Shown here: in pieces, positions 6,860 through 12,990 of the stretch
How positions within the stretch are numbered: the first letter of the stretch is position 1
Layout of the letters: every line of letters begins with the position of its first letter
Assembly: GCA_016301965.1 (NCBI GenBank)
Contig: JAEDOO010000035.1
Span: 1 to 13,970 of the forward strand
DNA: 13,970 nucleotides
Direction of reading: 5' to 3'
From: Lachnospiraceae bacterium
GTDB lineage: Bacteria > Bacillota > Clostridia > Lachnospirales > Lachnospiraceae
Notes under the pieces: generated by a model
Database searches by the model: none
What the model was told of the DNA's origin: nothing
Seen by the model: the letters and a program-made list of their open reading frames with translations, nothing else
Program-made: the position numbers and the translations under genes

Positions 6860-8179
6860 TTATAATTTGCACAGTACAAAAATATTATAGATGGCACGAA
6901 CGGCCGTCTCAAAATCACTGTTTTCCACACCGATGATAATATTAAGCTCACTGGAACCCTGGTCGATCATCTTGACATTAACGCGGGCATGAGCAAGCGC
7001 AGAGAAAATACGGCCGGCTGTACCACGGGCAGATTTCATACCTCTTCCCACAACAGCGATCAGCGCCAGATCAGCCTCCAGAGAAATATGATCCGGGTGA
7101 ACTGCTTTCTGAATACCTGTCAGAACCTTCTGCTCATGCTCAGCAAACTCTGTTTCATGAACCAGAATGGTCATGGTATCGATACCGGAAGGCATATGTT
7201 CAAAAGAAATATCATTCTCCTCAAACACCTGCAGCACCTTGCGGCCAAAACCGATCTCAGTATTCATCATATCCTTCTCGATGGTAACAGAGGCAAATCC
7301 CTTCTTACCGGCAATACCGGTAATAATATACTCAGACTTACTGCAGGTATCGCCAACGATCATGGTTCCTTTGTCTTCCGGGCAGTTTGTATTGCGGATA
7401 TTGATCGGAATACCTTCGGATCTTACCGGGAAAATTGCATCCTCATGAAGCACAGAAGCTCCCATGTAGGACAGCTCACGAAGCTCACGGTAAGTAATGA
7501 TATCGATCGGCACCGGATTTTCCACAATACGGGGATCTGTAACAAGACAGCCGGAAACATCTGTCCAGTTTTCATACATATCGGCTTTCACTGCGCGGGC
7601 AACCAATGAACCGGTAATGTCTGATCCGCCCCGGGAAAAAGTTCTTACCTTTCCTGTGGCATCCGCACCGTAAAATCCGGGAATTACCGCATATTCCTGT
7701 TTTTCCAGAGCATCCGCAAGAAGGCGGTTGGTTGTCTCGGTATCAAGGGAACCGTCCTCATGAAACCGGATCACTGTCGCGGAGTCCACAAAAGCAAAGC
7801 CAAGGTATGCTGCCATTACCATACCGTTCAGATACTCACCTCTGGACGCAGCATACTGCGTACCTGCCTGATTCTTAAAATCTTCTTCAATAACGGAGAA
7901 CGCCTCATCCAGAGACAGCTTCAGCTGTAATCCATCAATGATCTCCTGATATCTGGCTCTGATCTTTGCCAGATCCTCGGAAAAATCCTCACCTTTTTCT
8001 GCCTTGGCATAGCATCCATACAGCATATCCGTAACCTTCGTATCAGAAGAAAAACGCTTTCCCGGTGCAGAAGGTACCACATATCTTCTTCCCTTTTCTG
8101 CCCGGATGATCTTTCCGACTTTTTCAAACTGACCTGCACTGGCCAGAGAACTTCCGCCAAATTTAACGACTTTTTTCAT
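6860..8179 (-). CDS. Aspartate kinase
   Basis: Phosphorylates L-aspartate with ATP, the first step to lysine, threonine and methionine (and to diaminopimelate for the cell wall). The 439 residues start with KFGGSSLAS (6-14). SRGEYLNGMVMAAYL and FSRGGSDITGSLVARAV are the Asp- and ATP-binding blocks of the monofunctional class. Two ACT domains follow at the C-terminus (about 295-365 and 372-436, the second beginning LIAVVGRGMKSARG), the usual site of lysine or threonine feedback. AGGAGG lies seven bases before the ATG. It heads the operon behind its own promoter and a leader of about 150 bases. Pairing with pyrH places two amino-acid-kinase-fold enzymes side by side. Which amino acid inhibits it cannot be read from the sequence, so no lysC/thrA symbol is given. 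Confidence 0.96.
   Translation of the reverse strand: MKKVVKFGGSSLASAGQFEKVGKIIRAEKGRRYVVPSAPGKRFSSDTKVTDMLYGCYAKAEKGEDFSEDLAKIRARYQEIIDGLQLKLSLDEAFSVIEEDFKNQAGTQYAASRGEYLNGMVMAAYLGFAFVDSATVIRFHEDGSLDTETTNRLLADALEKQEYAVIPGFYGADATGKVRTFSRGGSDITGSLVARAVKADMYENWTDVSGCLVTDPRIVENPVPIDIITYRELRELSYMGASVLHEDAIFPVRSEGIPINIRNTNCPEDKGTMIVGDTCSKSEYIITGIAGKKGFASVTIEKDMMNTEIGFGRKVLQVFEENDISFEHMPSGIDTMTILVHETEFAEHEQKVLTGIQKAVHPDHISLEADLALIAVVGRGMKSARGTAGRIFSALAHARVNVKMIDQGSSELNIIIGVENSDFETAVRAIYNIFVLCKL
6884..6912 (-). promoter_or_regulatory. Sigma-A promoter inside aspartate kinase, driving pyrH onward
   Basis: Minus strand: TTGAGA (6907-6912), 17 bases, TATAAT (6884-6889). The -10 is perfect and the -35 differs from consensus at one base. 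The start point would be near 6877, giving a 5' UTR of about 35 bases before pyrH at 6843. It overlaps the codons for the last residues of aspartate kinase, so coding constraint could have produced it by chance. Confidence 0.6.
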
Positions 8180-8330
8180 ATACTATCCTCCTCAGACACT
8201 TTTCGTGCCCTGTTTCTCTGCGGTAAAGAGAAACAGACAAAAGCAGCCTGCTTCCATTTAGAAATCTCAAGTTTCCAACAGAAAACCTGTCATCCTTTTT
8301 CGACACAGCATCTGCAAAAACTCAAAAATC
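8180..8330 (-). promoter_or_regulatory. Leader region of aspartate kinase with hairpins and small ORFs
   Basis: About 150 bases lie between the predicted start point and the ATG at 8179. They hold a perfect 10-bp stem, CTGTTTCTCT (8210-8219) with AGAGAAACAG (8227-8236), and a short AAGCAG/CTGCTT hairpin near 8240-8252 followed by a U-rich stretch. Two small ORFs are present: 8267-8311 (14 residues) and 8192-8257 (21 residues), the latter ending in a TGA that overlaps the aspartate kinase ribosome site. I do not recognise a lysine riboswitch or T-box. Regulation through this leader is inference. Confidence 0.4.
8192..8257 (-). CDS. Possible leader peptide of aspartate kinase (21 residues)
   Basis: ATG at 8257 opens a 21-codon frame, N-terminal part MEAGCFCLFLF. 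Its second half has Thr and Lys at positions 12, 15, 18 and 19. The TGA stop (8192-8194) overlaps the GAGGAGG of aspartate kinase, so its translation would bring ribosomes to that start. Its own ribosome site is weak (TTGAG). A chance ORF of this size is quite possible; Thr and Lys are end products of the aspartate pathway, which makes it worth noting. Confidence 0.2.
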   Translation of the reverse strand: MEAGCFCLFLFTAEKQGTKSV

Positions 8331-8336
8331 CTATAA

Positions 8337-8365
8337 ATTTTATCATCTAACTTCACACTTGTAAA
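8337..8365 (-). promoter_or_regulatory. Sigma-A promoter of the aspartate kinase operon
   Basis: Minus strand: TTTACA (8360-8365), 17 bases, TAAAAT (8337-8342), preceded by TG to make an extended -10 (TGATAAAAT). One mismatch in each hexamer. It lies between the CarD-like gene and aspartate kinase and predicts a start near 8330. Confidence 0.65.
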
Positions 8366-8379
8366 GTTCAGAAGATAAA
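8339..8379. repeat. Imperfect inverted repeat spanning the aspartate kinase promoter
   Basis: TTTATCATCTAACTT (8339-8353) and AAGTTCAGAAGATAAA (8364-8379) are complementary except for one mismatch and one bulge, around a 10-base centre. The arms cover the -10 and touch the -35 of the operon promoter. It could be an operator, or a weak terminator hairpin for the upstream CarD-like gene. The sequence alone does not decide. Confidence 0.5.
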
Positions 8380-8419
8380 CTTCTAAAGGAAATAGGCTGA
8401 TTTTGTTAAAGAATATTCA

Positions 8420-8932
8420 TCATACGATATTCAGCGGTTCCTCCGGATGGCGAAGACTCTGCTTGATCATACTCAGGATCGTGCGATATTCCTGATTGGT
8501 TACCAGGGCGATTTCACTAAACAGCACCTTCTGTGCTGTCAGAAGCGTTGTTTTATCTCGGCTTCCCAAGGGTTTTTCCAGATCTTTTTTCATCAGCATC
8601 TTTGTCATGCAGGCCATATCGTAGGGATTGCCTTCTTTCATAATTTTAAGCATCCACTCCTGCCTGGCTCCAATATCGCTGATCCACTCCATTTCTGAGG
8701 CAATCATACTCTGAAACACATCTCTGACTTCATCTTTCGAAAGAATTTTTCTTAATCTGACCCCTTTCACGGGATCTGTTTTCACTGGAACATATACCGT
8801 TGTCTTTTCATCCGGCCAGGATGTCAGCTGGTAGTAGCTGACCTTCTCTCCGCCTTTTGGCATATTAACAATTGCCTTAACCTTACACACACCCTCCATT
8901 GAATGTACGACATAGTCGCCTGCCTTAATCAT
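8420..8932 (-). CDS. CarD/CdnL-family transcriptional regulator
   Basis: The 170 residues start with a CarD_CdnL_TRCF domain (about 1-65): AGDYVVHSMEGVCKV, then YYQLTSWPDEKTTVYVPV and the loop before LRKILS. This fold binds the RNA polymerase beta subunit; family members stabilise open promoter complexes or act like the RNAP-binding domain of Mfd. The rest is helical (about 66-165), as in CarD proteins, where it contacts upstream promoter DNA. It is cytosolic. GAGGG lies seven bases before the ATG. The gene has its own consensus promoter and a 5' UTR near 77 bases, so it is probably strongly transcribed. A role in rRNA and growth-related transcription is inferred from the family. Confidence 0.9.
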   Translation of the reverse strand: MIKAGDYVVHSMEGVCKVKAIVNMPKGGEKVSYYQLTSWPDEKTTVYVPVKTDPVKGVRLRKILSKDEVRDVFQSMIASEMEWISDIGARQEWMLKIMKEGNPYDMACMTKMLMKKDLEKPLGSRDKTTLLTAQKVLFSEIALVTNQEYRTILSMIKQSLRHPEEPLNIV

Positions 8933-8953
8933 TTGTGTTCCCTCACTTCAAAT

Positions 8954-9046
8954 AAACTGTCAATTCTTTCTCCAATTCTGAAACTTTGTGAAATATTACC
9001 AATAGTGCTATGTAAATTATAACTTAAATATTGCAAACTGTCAATT
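8954..9046. repeat. Duplicated 12-mer around the CarD-like promoter
   Basis: AAACTGTCAATT occurs at 9035-9046, where it includes the -35 hexamer, and again at 8954-8965 in the 5' UTR, 81 bases away in the same orientation. The downstream copy carries TTGACA but no -10 at the right distance. It may be a repeated binding site or chance in A/T-rich DNA. Confidence 0.5.
9016..9044 (-). promoter_or_regulatory. Consensus sigma-A promoter of the CarD-like gene
   Basis: Minus strand: TTGACA (9039-9044), exactly 17 bases, TATAAT (9016-9021). Both hexamers are perfect. The predicted start point is near 9009. Confidence 0.85.
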
Positions 9047-9092
9047 TTGTTTCTATTTGTTTATTTTTTCACACAAAATCTGGTTATTCAGC

Positions 9093-9998
9093 TTATCCAA
9101 AAGGATAATATCCTCCAAAAGCCAGCAAAATACCGGGAAAAAGTGCCAGAAGTGACATTTTTCTATCATAACTTTTCAGAATATATTCCGGATGATGAGC
9201 CCGCAGGGATAAGGCTATGTGATGGCATGCCGCATCAAACCGTACGGCAAATGACTGTTCACGGCAACGGAGCCGGTTATTGTACAGCATGGCATACCCC
9301 ATGGGATTGTGCCGTTCTTTTCGCCGTTCGCAGGAAGACCTTTCTCCATACAGATATTCTCCCCGACATACGCTTTCCGCATACCATCGCATCTTATATC
9401 CCCGTTTTGCCGTCTCATCCAACGTCAGCCTGAAAGGTGTGTCTTTTTCTCCCTGACACTGCTGCAGCGGAAACTCCCGCAAAATCTTTGTCTGTATGAC
9501 TTCAAACTGCGGCGCTTCCAGCCCATACTTTGCCCGTTCCAGATACGTGGCATCTACATAGCCGCGTATACCGATGCGTAATGGCCCCTCTGTCAGCGGA
9601 CTTCCGTCCAGATAACATTTCGTACCGCTGACACCGATCAGCCCCTCCTCCCTGGAAATCCCTTCGATCCATTCCAGGAAGCAGGCTGCAGCCTCCGAGG
9701 ACAGTATTTCTTCCGGATCCAACAGGCAAAAATAATTCCCCCGGGCCAGATCAATGGCCTTCTGCAAAACCTCGGTTCTTCCGTTTTCTTCGCATGGCAC
9801 GTATCTTATCGGAAAGCGGCCGTTTTCTTTTTGCCATTCCTGCACAAGTACTTGTGTTCTCTCTCTGGCATCCATGTCCATGATCATCCATTCAAAATGG
9901 AACCGGGTCTGGGAAAGCAGGGATTCATACACATGAGGCAACAGATATGAATGACTGCCGGATATGGTACAGATCGTAATAAATGTTCTTTTTTTCAT
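9093..9998 (-). CDS. Divergent GT-A (family 2-like) glycosyltransferase
   Basis: The 301 residues begin like a family 2 glycosyltransferase: TFITICTISGSHSYLLPHVYESLLSQ corresponds to the usual start, beta strand and first helix. FEWMIMDMDARERT takes the place of the common VDDGSTDGT, and YFCLLDPEEILS stands where DxDD binds metal and nucleotide sugar, so the acidic motif is altered. An LDETAKRGYKMRWY block follows. The last 20 or so residues (SLLALFPGILLAFGGYYPFG) are hydrophobic and could anchor it to the membrane. AGGAG lies five bases before the ATG. It is downstream of a GtrA-family gene but a hairpin separates them. Donor and acceptor are unknown; a cell-surface glycan role is inference. 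Confidence 0.75.
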   Translation of the reverse strand: MKKRTFITICTISGSHSYLLPHVYESLLSQTRFHFEWMIMDMDARERTQVLVQEWQKENGRFPIRYVPCEENGRTEVLQKAIDLARGNYFCLLDPEEILSSEAAACFLEWIEGISREEGLIGVSGTKCYLDGSPLTEGPLRIGIRGYVDATYLERAKYGLEAPQFEVIQTKILREFPLQQCQGEKDTPFRLTLDETAKRGYKMRWYAESVCRGEYLYGERSSCERRKERHNPMGYAMLYNNRLRCREQSFAVRFDAACHHIALSLRAHHPEYILKSYDRKMSLLALFPGILLAFGGYYPFG

Positions 9999-10028
9999 CT
10001 CTTCTCCTCAGCATACACAAGATAGTAA

Positions 10029-10055
10029 AAGCCTGACAGCTTGTCCGTCAGGCTT
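10029..10055 (-). terminator. Hairpin terminator after gtrA
   Basis: AAGCCTGAC (10029-10037) and GTCAGGCTT (10047-10055) form a perfect 9-bp stem with a 9-base loop. On the minus strand it is followed by TTTTACTATCTTGT, a moderate U-rich tail. It lies between the gtrA stop and the glycosyltransferase start and probably ends, fully or in part, the VanZ-like/gtrA transcript. No clear promoter is seen between it and the glycosyltransferase, so read-through may occur. Confidence 0.65.
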
Positions 10056-10134
10056 AATATTATTTATGCGTATTGCTGAGAAAATATGACTGAATTAAAT
10101 TGATGCGCAGCAGCAGTTTAGCGGCTGTCTTTTA

Positions 10135-10572
10135 TTATGAAGCGAAGATTCTTTTTTTGCTGAATATATAATTCAATATGATCACAATGATGTTGGATCC
10201 TACTTTGACGCCGAGTTCCCAGAGTTTATCCGGGATAGCCATCAAGGGTGAGCCGATCATCTCCACCAGCGTCACCACAATGATCTCATCCAGTATCCCT
10301 GTCAGCAGTCTGTAAAACGCAAAGGTTAAAAATTCCCGGACTATATTGGAAACGGTGCTGTGAAACACCCATTTACGATTTGTCATATAGGCTACGATCA
10401 CACTGACCAGCCATGCCGCTGCATTGGCAATCACGGCTGACACTTCCAAATGACGCAGCCCCATGAATACCCCAATATTGGCTCCCACTGTCAGAATGCC
10501 AAATAAAGCGTATAGAACAAACTCTTTCAGATCCGGATATTTGTAAAATTTATCTTTTGCCCAGGCAACCAT
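10135..10572 (-). CDS. GtrA-family membrane protein
   Basis: The 145 residues form about four membrane helices (near 18-38, 45-63, 82-105 and 121-137). They carry the family motifs YMTNRKWVF (62-70), after the second helix, and NYIFSKKRIF (134-143) at the C-terminus. GtrA-family proteins take part in moving polyprenyl-phosphate-linked sugars across the membrane or in related surface glycosylation. AAGGA lies nine bases before the ATG. It starts 25 bases after the VanZ-like gene ends, so the two are co-transcribed. The nearby glycosyltransferase could be a functional partner, though it is not the typical GtrB with two C-terminal membrane helices. Confidence 0.85.
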   Translation of the reverse strand: MVAWAKDKFYKYPDLKEFVLYALFGILTVGANIGVFMGLRHLEVSAVIANAAAWLVSVIVAYMTNRKWVFHSTVSNIVREFLTFAFYRLLTGILDEIIVVTLVEMIGSPLMAIPDKLWELGVKVGSNIIVIILNYIFSKKRIFAS

Positions 10573-10597
10573 CCTGCACCGTCCTTATCGATCTTTT

Positions 10598-11008
10598 TTA
10601 TCTTTTCTTTTTCCGCGGTTTTAGCAGACGCACAATTGCCAGGATCACTGCCCGCACTGCGGCAAAAATCAGGAACAATACCATAAATCCAACAAGTCCA
10701 AAGACAATGTCATCAAAATCCATAGTTCCTGTATGCGTAAATCCCTGGCCAATCTCGATGGCAAAGGTCAGCACCACCATCAGCGTGAACACATACATCC
10801 AGGCAATAACCAGCACATGATTTTTGCTCAGCAGCTTAAACAGAGGAAAAATCACCAGTAAAAGCAGCATACCGATAATGCCGATCACCCAGAAATGGAG
10901 TTCCTTGTCCGTAAATACGGTTTCAAAGGAGTCGTTCCATGTCATTATTCCATTATGAATTTTGGTAATGATCCCCACCAGATCATACAAAAATTTTTCC
11001 ATATTCAC
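10598..11008 (-). CDS. VanZ-like small membrane protein
   Basis: The 136 residues have three clear membrane segments (about 39-60, 64-84 and 99-126) and a basic tail, LLKPRKKKR. The stretch FAIEIGQGFTHTGTMDFDD has the VanZ pattern of Glu (E85), Gln (Q88), Asp pair (D97, D99/D100) and a following Gly (G104). VanZ-like proteins are membrane proteins, one of them linked to teicoplanin resistance; the biochemical role is unknown. GTG at 11008 lies five bases after GGAGG and is preferred; the ATG two codons later (11002) has an 11-base spacing. It forms a pair with gtrA behind its own extended -10 promoter. Confidence 0.65.
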   Translation of the reverse strand: MNMEKFLYDLVGIITKIHNGIMTWNDSFETVFTDKELHFWVIGIIGMLLLLVIFPLFKLLSKNHVLVIAWMYVFTLMVVLTFAIEIGQGFTHTGTMDFDDIVFGLVGFMVLFLIFAAVRAVILAIVRLLKPRKKKR

Positions 11009-11043
11009 AAATGCCTCCGCTGTCTTTTCTCAGATTGCGTTGC

Positions 11044-11052
11044 ATTATAGCA
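11044..11052 (-). promoter_or_regulatory. Extended -10 promoter of the VanZ-like/gtrA pair
   Basis: The minus strand reads TGCTATAAT, a perfect extended -10 (TATAAT at 11044-11049). No good -35 stands 17 bases upstream; TTGAGT is 22 bases away. The start point would be near 11037, about 29 bases before the GTG. Confidence 0.6.
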
Positions 11053-11084
11053 CAGGTTGGCGAATTATTCCACTCAAAAACAGC

Positions 11085-12266
11085 TCATCGACCCTTTTTT
11101 CTGATGATTTTTCTTACCACAACAACAATAACAACGATGACAACCGCTGCCACAAGAAGGATCGGGAAATCGCCCAGAACGAAGAGCAGGAAGCTCTGGA
11201 ATCCCTCACCCAACGCATAAAGGCTGTTTACAAACCGCTCCTTAAGCTTTGTAAAGAAACTGCTTTCTTCCGGAACAGTCACCCGCTGTACTTCATAAAT
11301 ATTGATATAGAACGTACTGTAGGTAACCTGGTTTTCCATCACCTTCAGCCGTGACTCATAGCTTTGCAGCTCATAGCGAACTTCGGTCAGCTGATTCTGG
11401 ATTGCCAGCACCGTGTCGATATCTTCTGCCTTCCCCAGAAGTTCCATCAATGTCTTCTGTTCCGTGCGCAGGGAATCGATTCTGGACTGTGTGTCCACGT
11501 ATTCCAGGGTAACATCCCTGGCGCTTTCAGAGGAATATGTCACATTGGCTTTTGTTTTCACCGTCTCTGTCAGTTCGTTTCTCTTTTCCGCCGGAATGCG
11601 GATCGTCAGACATGCCGAACGGTTATTCCTTTCCGCATTACCGCTGATCTCAGAGTTTTCGATATATCCGCCCAGAGTATCTACCTTTGCCCGGACATCC
11701 GCCATCAGAGTATCGTACTCTGTGGTTTCCACTTCCATATGGATCGTATAGATCAGCTTCTGTCCTGTTTTCATCGATGCCGAATCTGAAATCTCCGATG
11801 ATGCTCCCTCCTCTGCAGCCGCCTCCTCGGAAGCTGCGTAATCCTCTGCCGGAGCCTCTGCCGCTTCCATCTCCATGGAAGCATTCTCTTTGTATTCTTC
11901 GCCATTATATATGCCGCCGGCACCGCTGTCCGTAGCTGCGGCCGTATCGTAACTCTCAGCGGATCCTTTTGACGAGCCCATACGGATCGTTGACAGTGCC
12001 GCTGCACCTGCGCCAAACAGTACCACAATTGCCAGACAGGCTGCTGCCGCCTGCAAAAACAGCCTTCTTCGTGTTTTTTGCCTATTCTTTTTTTCCATCC
12101 TGATCACCCTGTCCTGTTCACTGGCAAGCTTTTCCATGTTCTCTGTAAATGTTTCGGAAAAACTATGCTGTTTTCGGATTTCCTGTTCTTCAGGAACCTG
12201 GGATAGTTCCTGCTCCAGATGCTGCAAAAGCACCTGTTGTAAGAGAGTCCTCGCTTTCTTTTTCAT
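11085..12266 (-). CDS. DUF4349 membrane protein, probable sigma-factor partner
   Basis: The 393 residues have four parts. A cytosolic N-terminus (1-69), rich in Glu, Lys and Arg, includes FSETFTENMEKL and ends KKNRQKTRRR. A membrane helix follows (70-92), then an acidic Ala/Glu/Ser linker (about 100-166). The DUF4349 domain (about 168-387) contains a coiled coil (258-312) and ends in a long hydrophobic helix and the tail RKIIRKKGR. The layout, cytosolic head plus extracellular domain, is that of a membrane-anchored anti-sigma factor, although no zinc-finger motif is present in the head. The start ATG overlaps the sigma factor stop as ATGA, with AGGAGG six bases upstream, so the two are translated together. 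It probably senses an envelope state; the signal is unknown. RseP encoded in this window is a conceivable protease for it (speculative). Confidence 0.85.
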   Translation of the reverse strand: MKKKARTLLQQVLLQHLEQELSQVPEEQEIRKQHSFSETFTENMEKLASEQDRVIRMEKKNRQKTRRRLFLQAAAACLAIVVLFGAGAAALSTIRMGSSKGSAESYDTAAATDSGAGGIYNGEEYKENASMEMEAAEAPAEDYAASEEAAAEEGASSEISDSASMKTGQKLIYTIHMEVETTEYDTLMADVRAKVDTLGGYIENSEISGNAERNNRSACLTIRIPAEKRNELTETVKTKANVTYSSESARDVTLEYVDTQSRIDSLRTEQKTLMELLGKAEDIDTVLAIQNQLTEVRYELQSYESRLKVMENQVTYSTFYINIYEVQRVTVPEESSFFTKLKERFVNSLYALGEGFQSFLLFVLGDFPILLVAAVVIVVIVVVVRKIIRKKGR

Positions 12267-12805
12267 CGGGCACCTCCTGTCTCGGCAAGTATTTTCTGCA
12301 GCTTCTTTCTGGCTCTGAAGATCCGGACATTGACCGTCTTTGGTGTTACCCCCAGAATGTCCGCCGTTTCTTTTTCGGACAGTTCGTACAGATAACGGAA
12401 TTCAAATACGACACGATAGATTTCATCCAGCTGGGAAACTGCCTGTAAAAGCGTCTCGTAGCTTTCCCGACAGATGCAGTCGTCCAATACGTCTCTTTTC
12501 TCTCCGCCGTTTTCTTCCGGTATCTCTTCCACCGGCTCTTCCCGGTGCTTACGCAGAATATCCACCGCTTTACTTTTTACGATGGTGGCCAGAAAGTTGC
12601 GGGTCGCGGTACTGTCCACGTCGCCTATGTTCCCCATATGGCGGGTCAGTGCCAAAAAAGTTTCCTGTACGGCGTCCTCCGCCAGTCCGGCATCATGCAG
12701 CCGCTCATTGGCCAGGTACCACAGAAAATATCGGTATTTTTCATACAGGCGGACAAACTTTTCCTTGTCCTCCTCCTTATCCATTAATGCCAAAAACAGT
12801 ATCAT
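12263..12805 (-). CDS. ECF-type RNA polymerase sigma factor
   Basis: About 180 residues with only regions 2 and 4. Region 2 (about 15-85) contains LYEKYRYFLWYLANERL, the core-binding helix with AEDAVQETFLAL, and NFLATIVKSKAVDILRKH. Region 4 (about 117-175) has LDEIYRVVFEFRYLYELSE and the helix-turn-helix ETADILGVTPKTVNVRIFRA. The frame is open to an ATG at 12841, but that has no ribosome site; the ATG at 12805 has GGGAG seven bases upstream and is chosen. It overlaps the DUF4349 gene by ATGA. I could not find a convincing promoter for it. Autoregulation, common in ECF systems, is inference. Confidence 0.9.
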   Translation of the reverse strand: MILFLALMDKEEDKEKFVRLYEKYRYFLWYLANERLHDAGLAEDAVQETFLALTRHMGNIGDVDSTATRNFLATIVKSKAVDILRKHREEPVEEIPEENGGEKRDVLDDCICRESYETLLQAVSQLDEIYRVVFEFRYLYELSEKETADILGVTPKTVNVRIFRARKKLQKILAETGGAR

Positions 12806-12818
12806 ATGTATTCTCCCG

Positions 12819-12839
12819 GGATGTTTGTATGTTACATCC
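12819..12839. repeat. Inverted repeat upstream of the sigma factor start
   Basis: GGATGT (12819-12824) and ACATCC (12834-12839) are exact complements, 9 bases apart, just upstream of the sigma factor ribosome site (GGGAG). This may be an operator or an RNA hairpin; short arms mean chance is possible. Confidence 0.4.
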
Positions 12840-12923
12840 ATAATAACGTAAAATGATGTTCAAATACTACAGAATATACAATTTTTATTTCTAAAATTTT
12901 TAAATCTTTGCCGGTTTTTATGC

Positions 12924-12957
12924 CAGAATCGACAATTCTGAAAAAATATGCTATCTT
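12924..12957 (+). promoter_or_regulatory. Promoter and overlapping palindrome of the AEC permease
   Basis: TCGACA (12929-12934), 17 bases, TATCTT (12952-12957) with TG upstream (TGCTATCTT, extended -10). The palindrome CAGAAT-N5-ATTCTG (12924-12940) covers the -35, a typical place for a repressor site. The predicted start is near 12964, and AAAGGAG follows at 12976-12982. Confidence 0.5.
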
Positions 12958-12990
12958 AGGAAAGGTATTTTTAGAAAAGGAGTCAAGGAC

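Noticed and set aside
8180..8330. Lysine riboswitch or T-box before aspartate kinase
   Set aside because: The leader is shorter than a lysine riboswitch and I see neither its conserved core nor the T-box AGGGTGGNACCGCG. A covariance-model search would settle it.
8958..8963. Second TTGACA as a further promoter for the CarD-like gene
   Set aside because: No -10-like hexamer stands 16-18 bases downstream; that position is the ribosome binding site.
9093..9108. TTATCC-AAAA-GGATAA hairpin at the end of the glycosyltransferase
   Set aside because: Six base pairs, A/T-rich, overlapping the stop codon and not followed by a U run. Not enough to call a terminator.
9047..9433. 128-residue plus-strand ORF beginning in the CarD promoter region
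   Set aside because: It is antisense to the glycosyltransferase, shows no domain, and the glycosyltransferase frame has a family match and a good ribosome site.
12839..12841. ATG at 12841 as the start of the sigma factor
   Set aside because: No Shine-Dalgarno sequence precedes it, while the ATG at 12805 has GGGAG at seven bases and leaves sigma region 2 complete.
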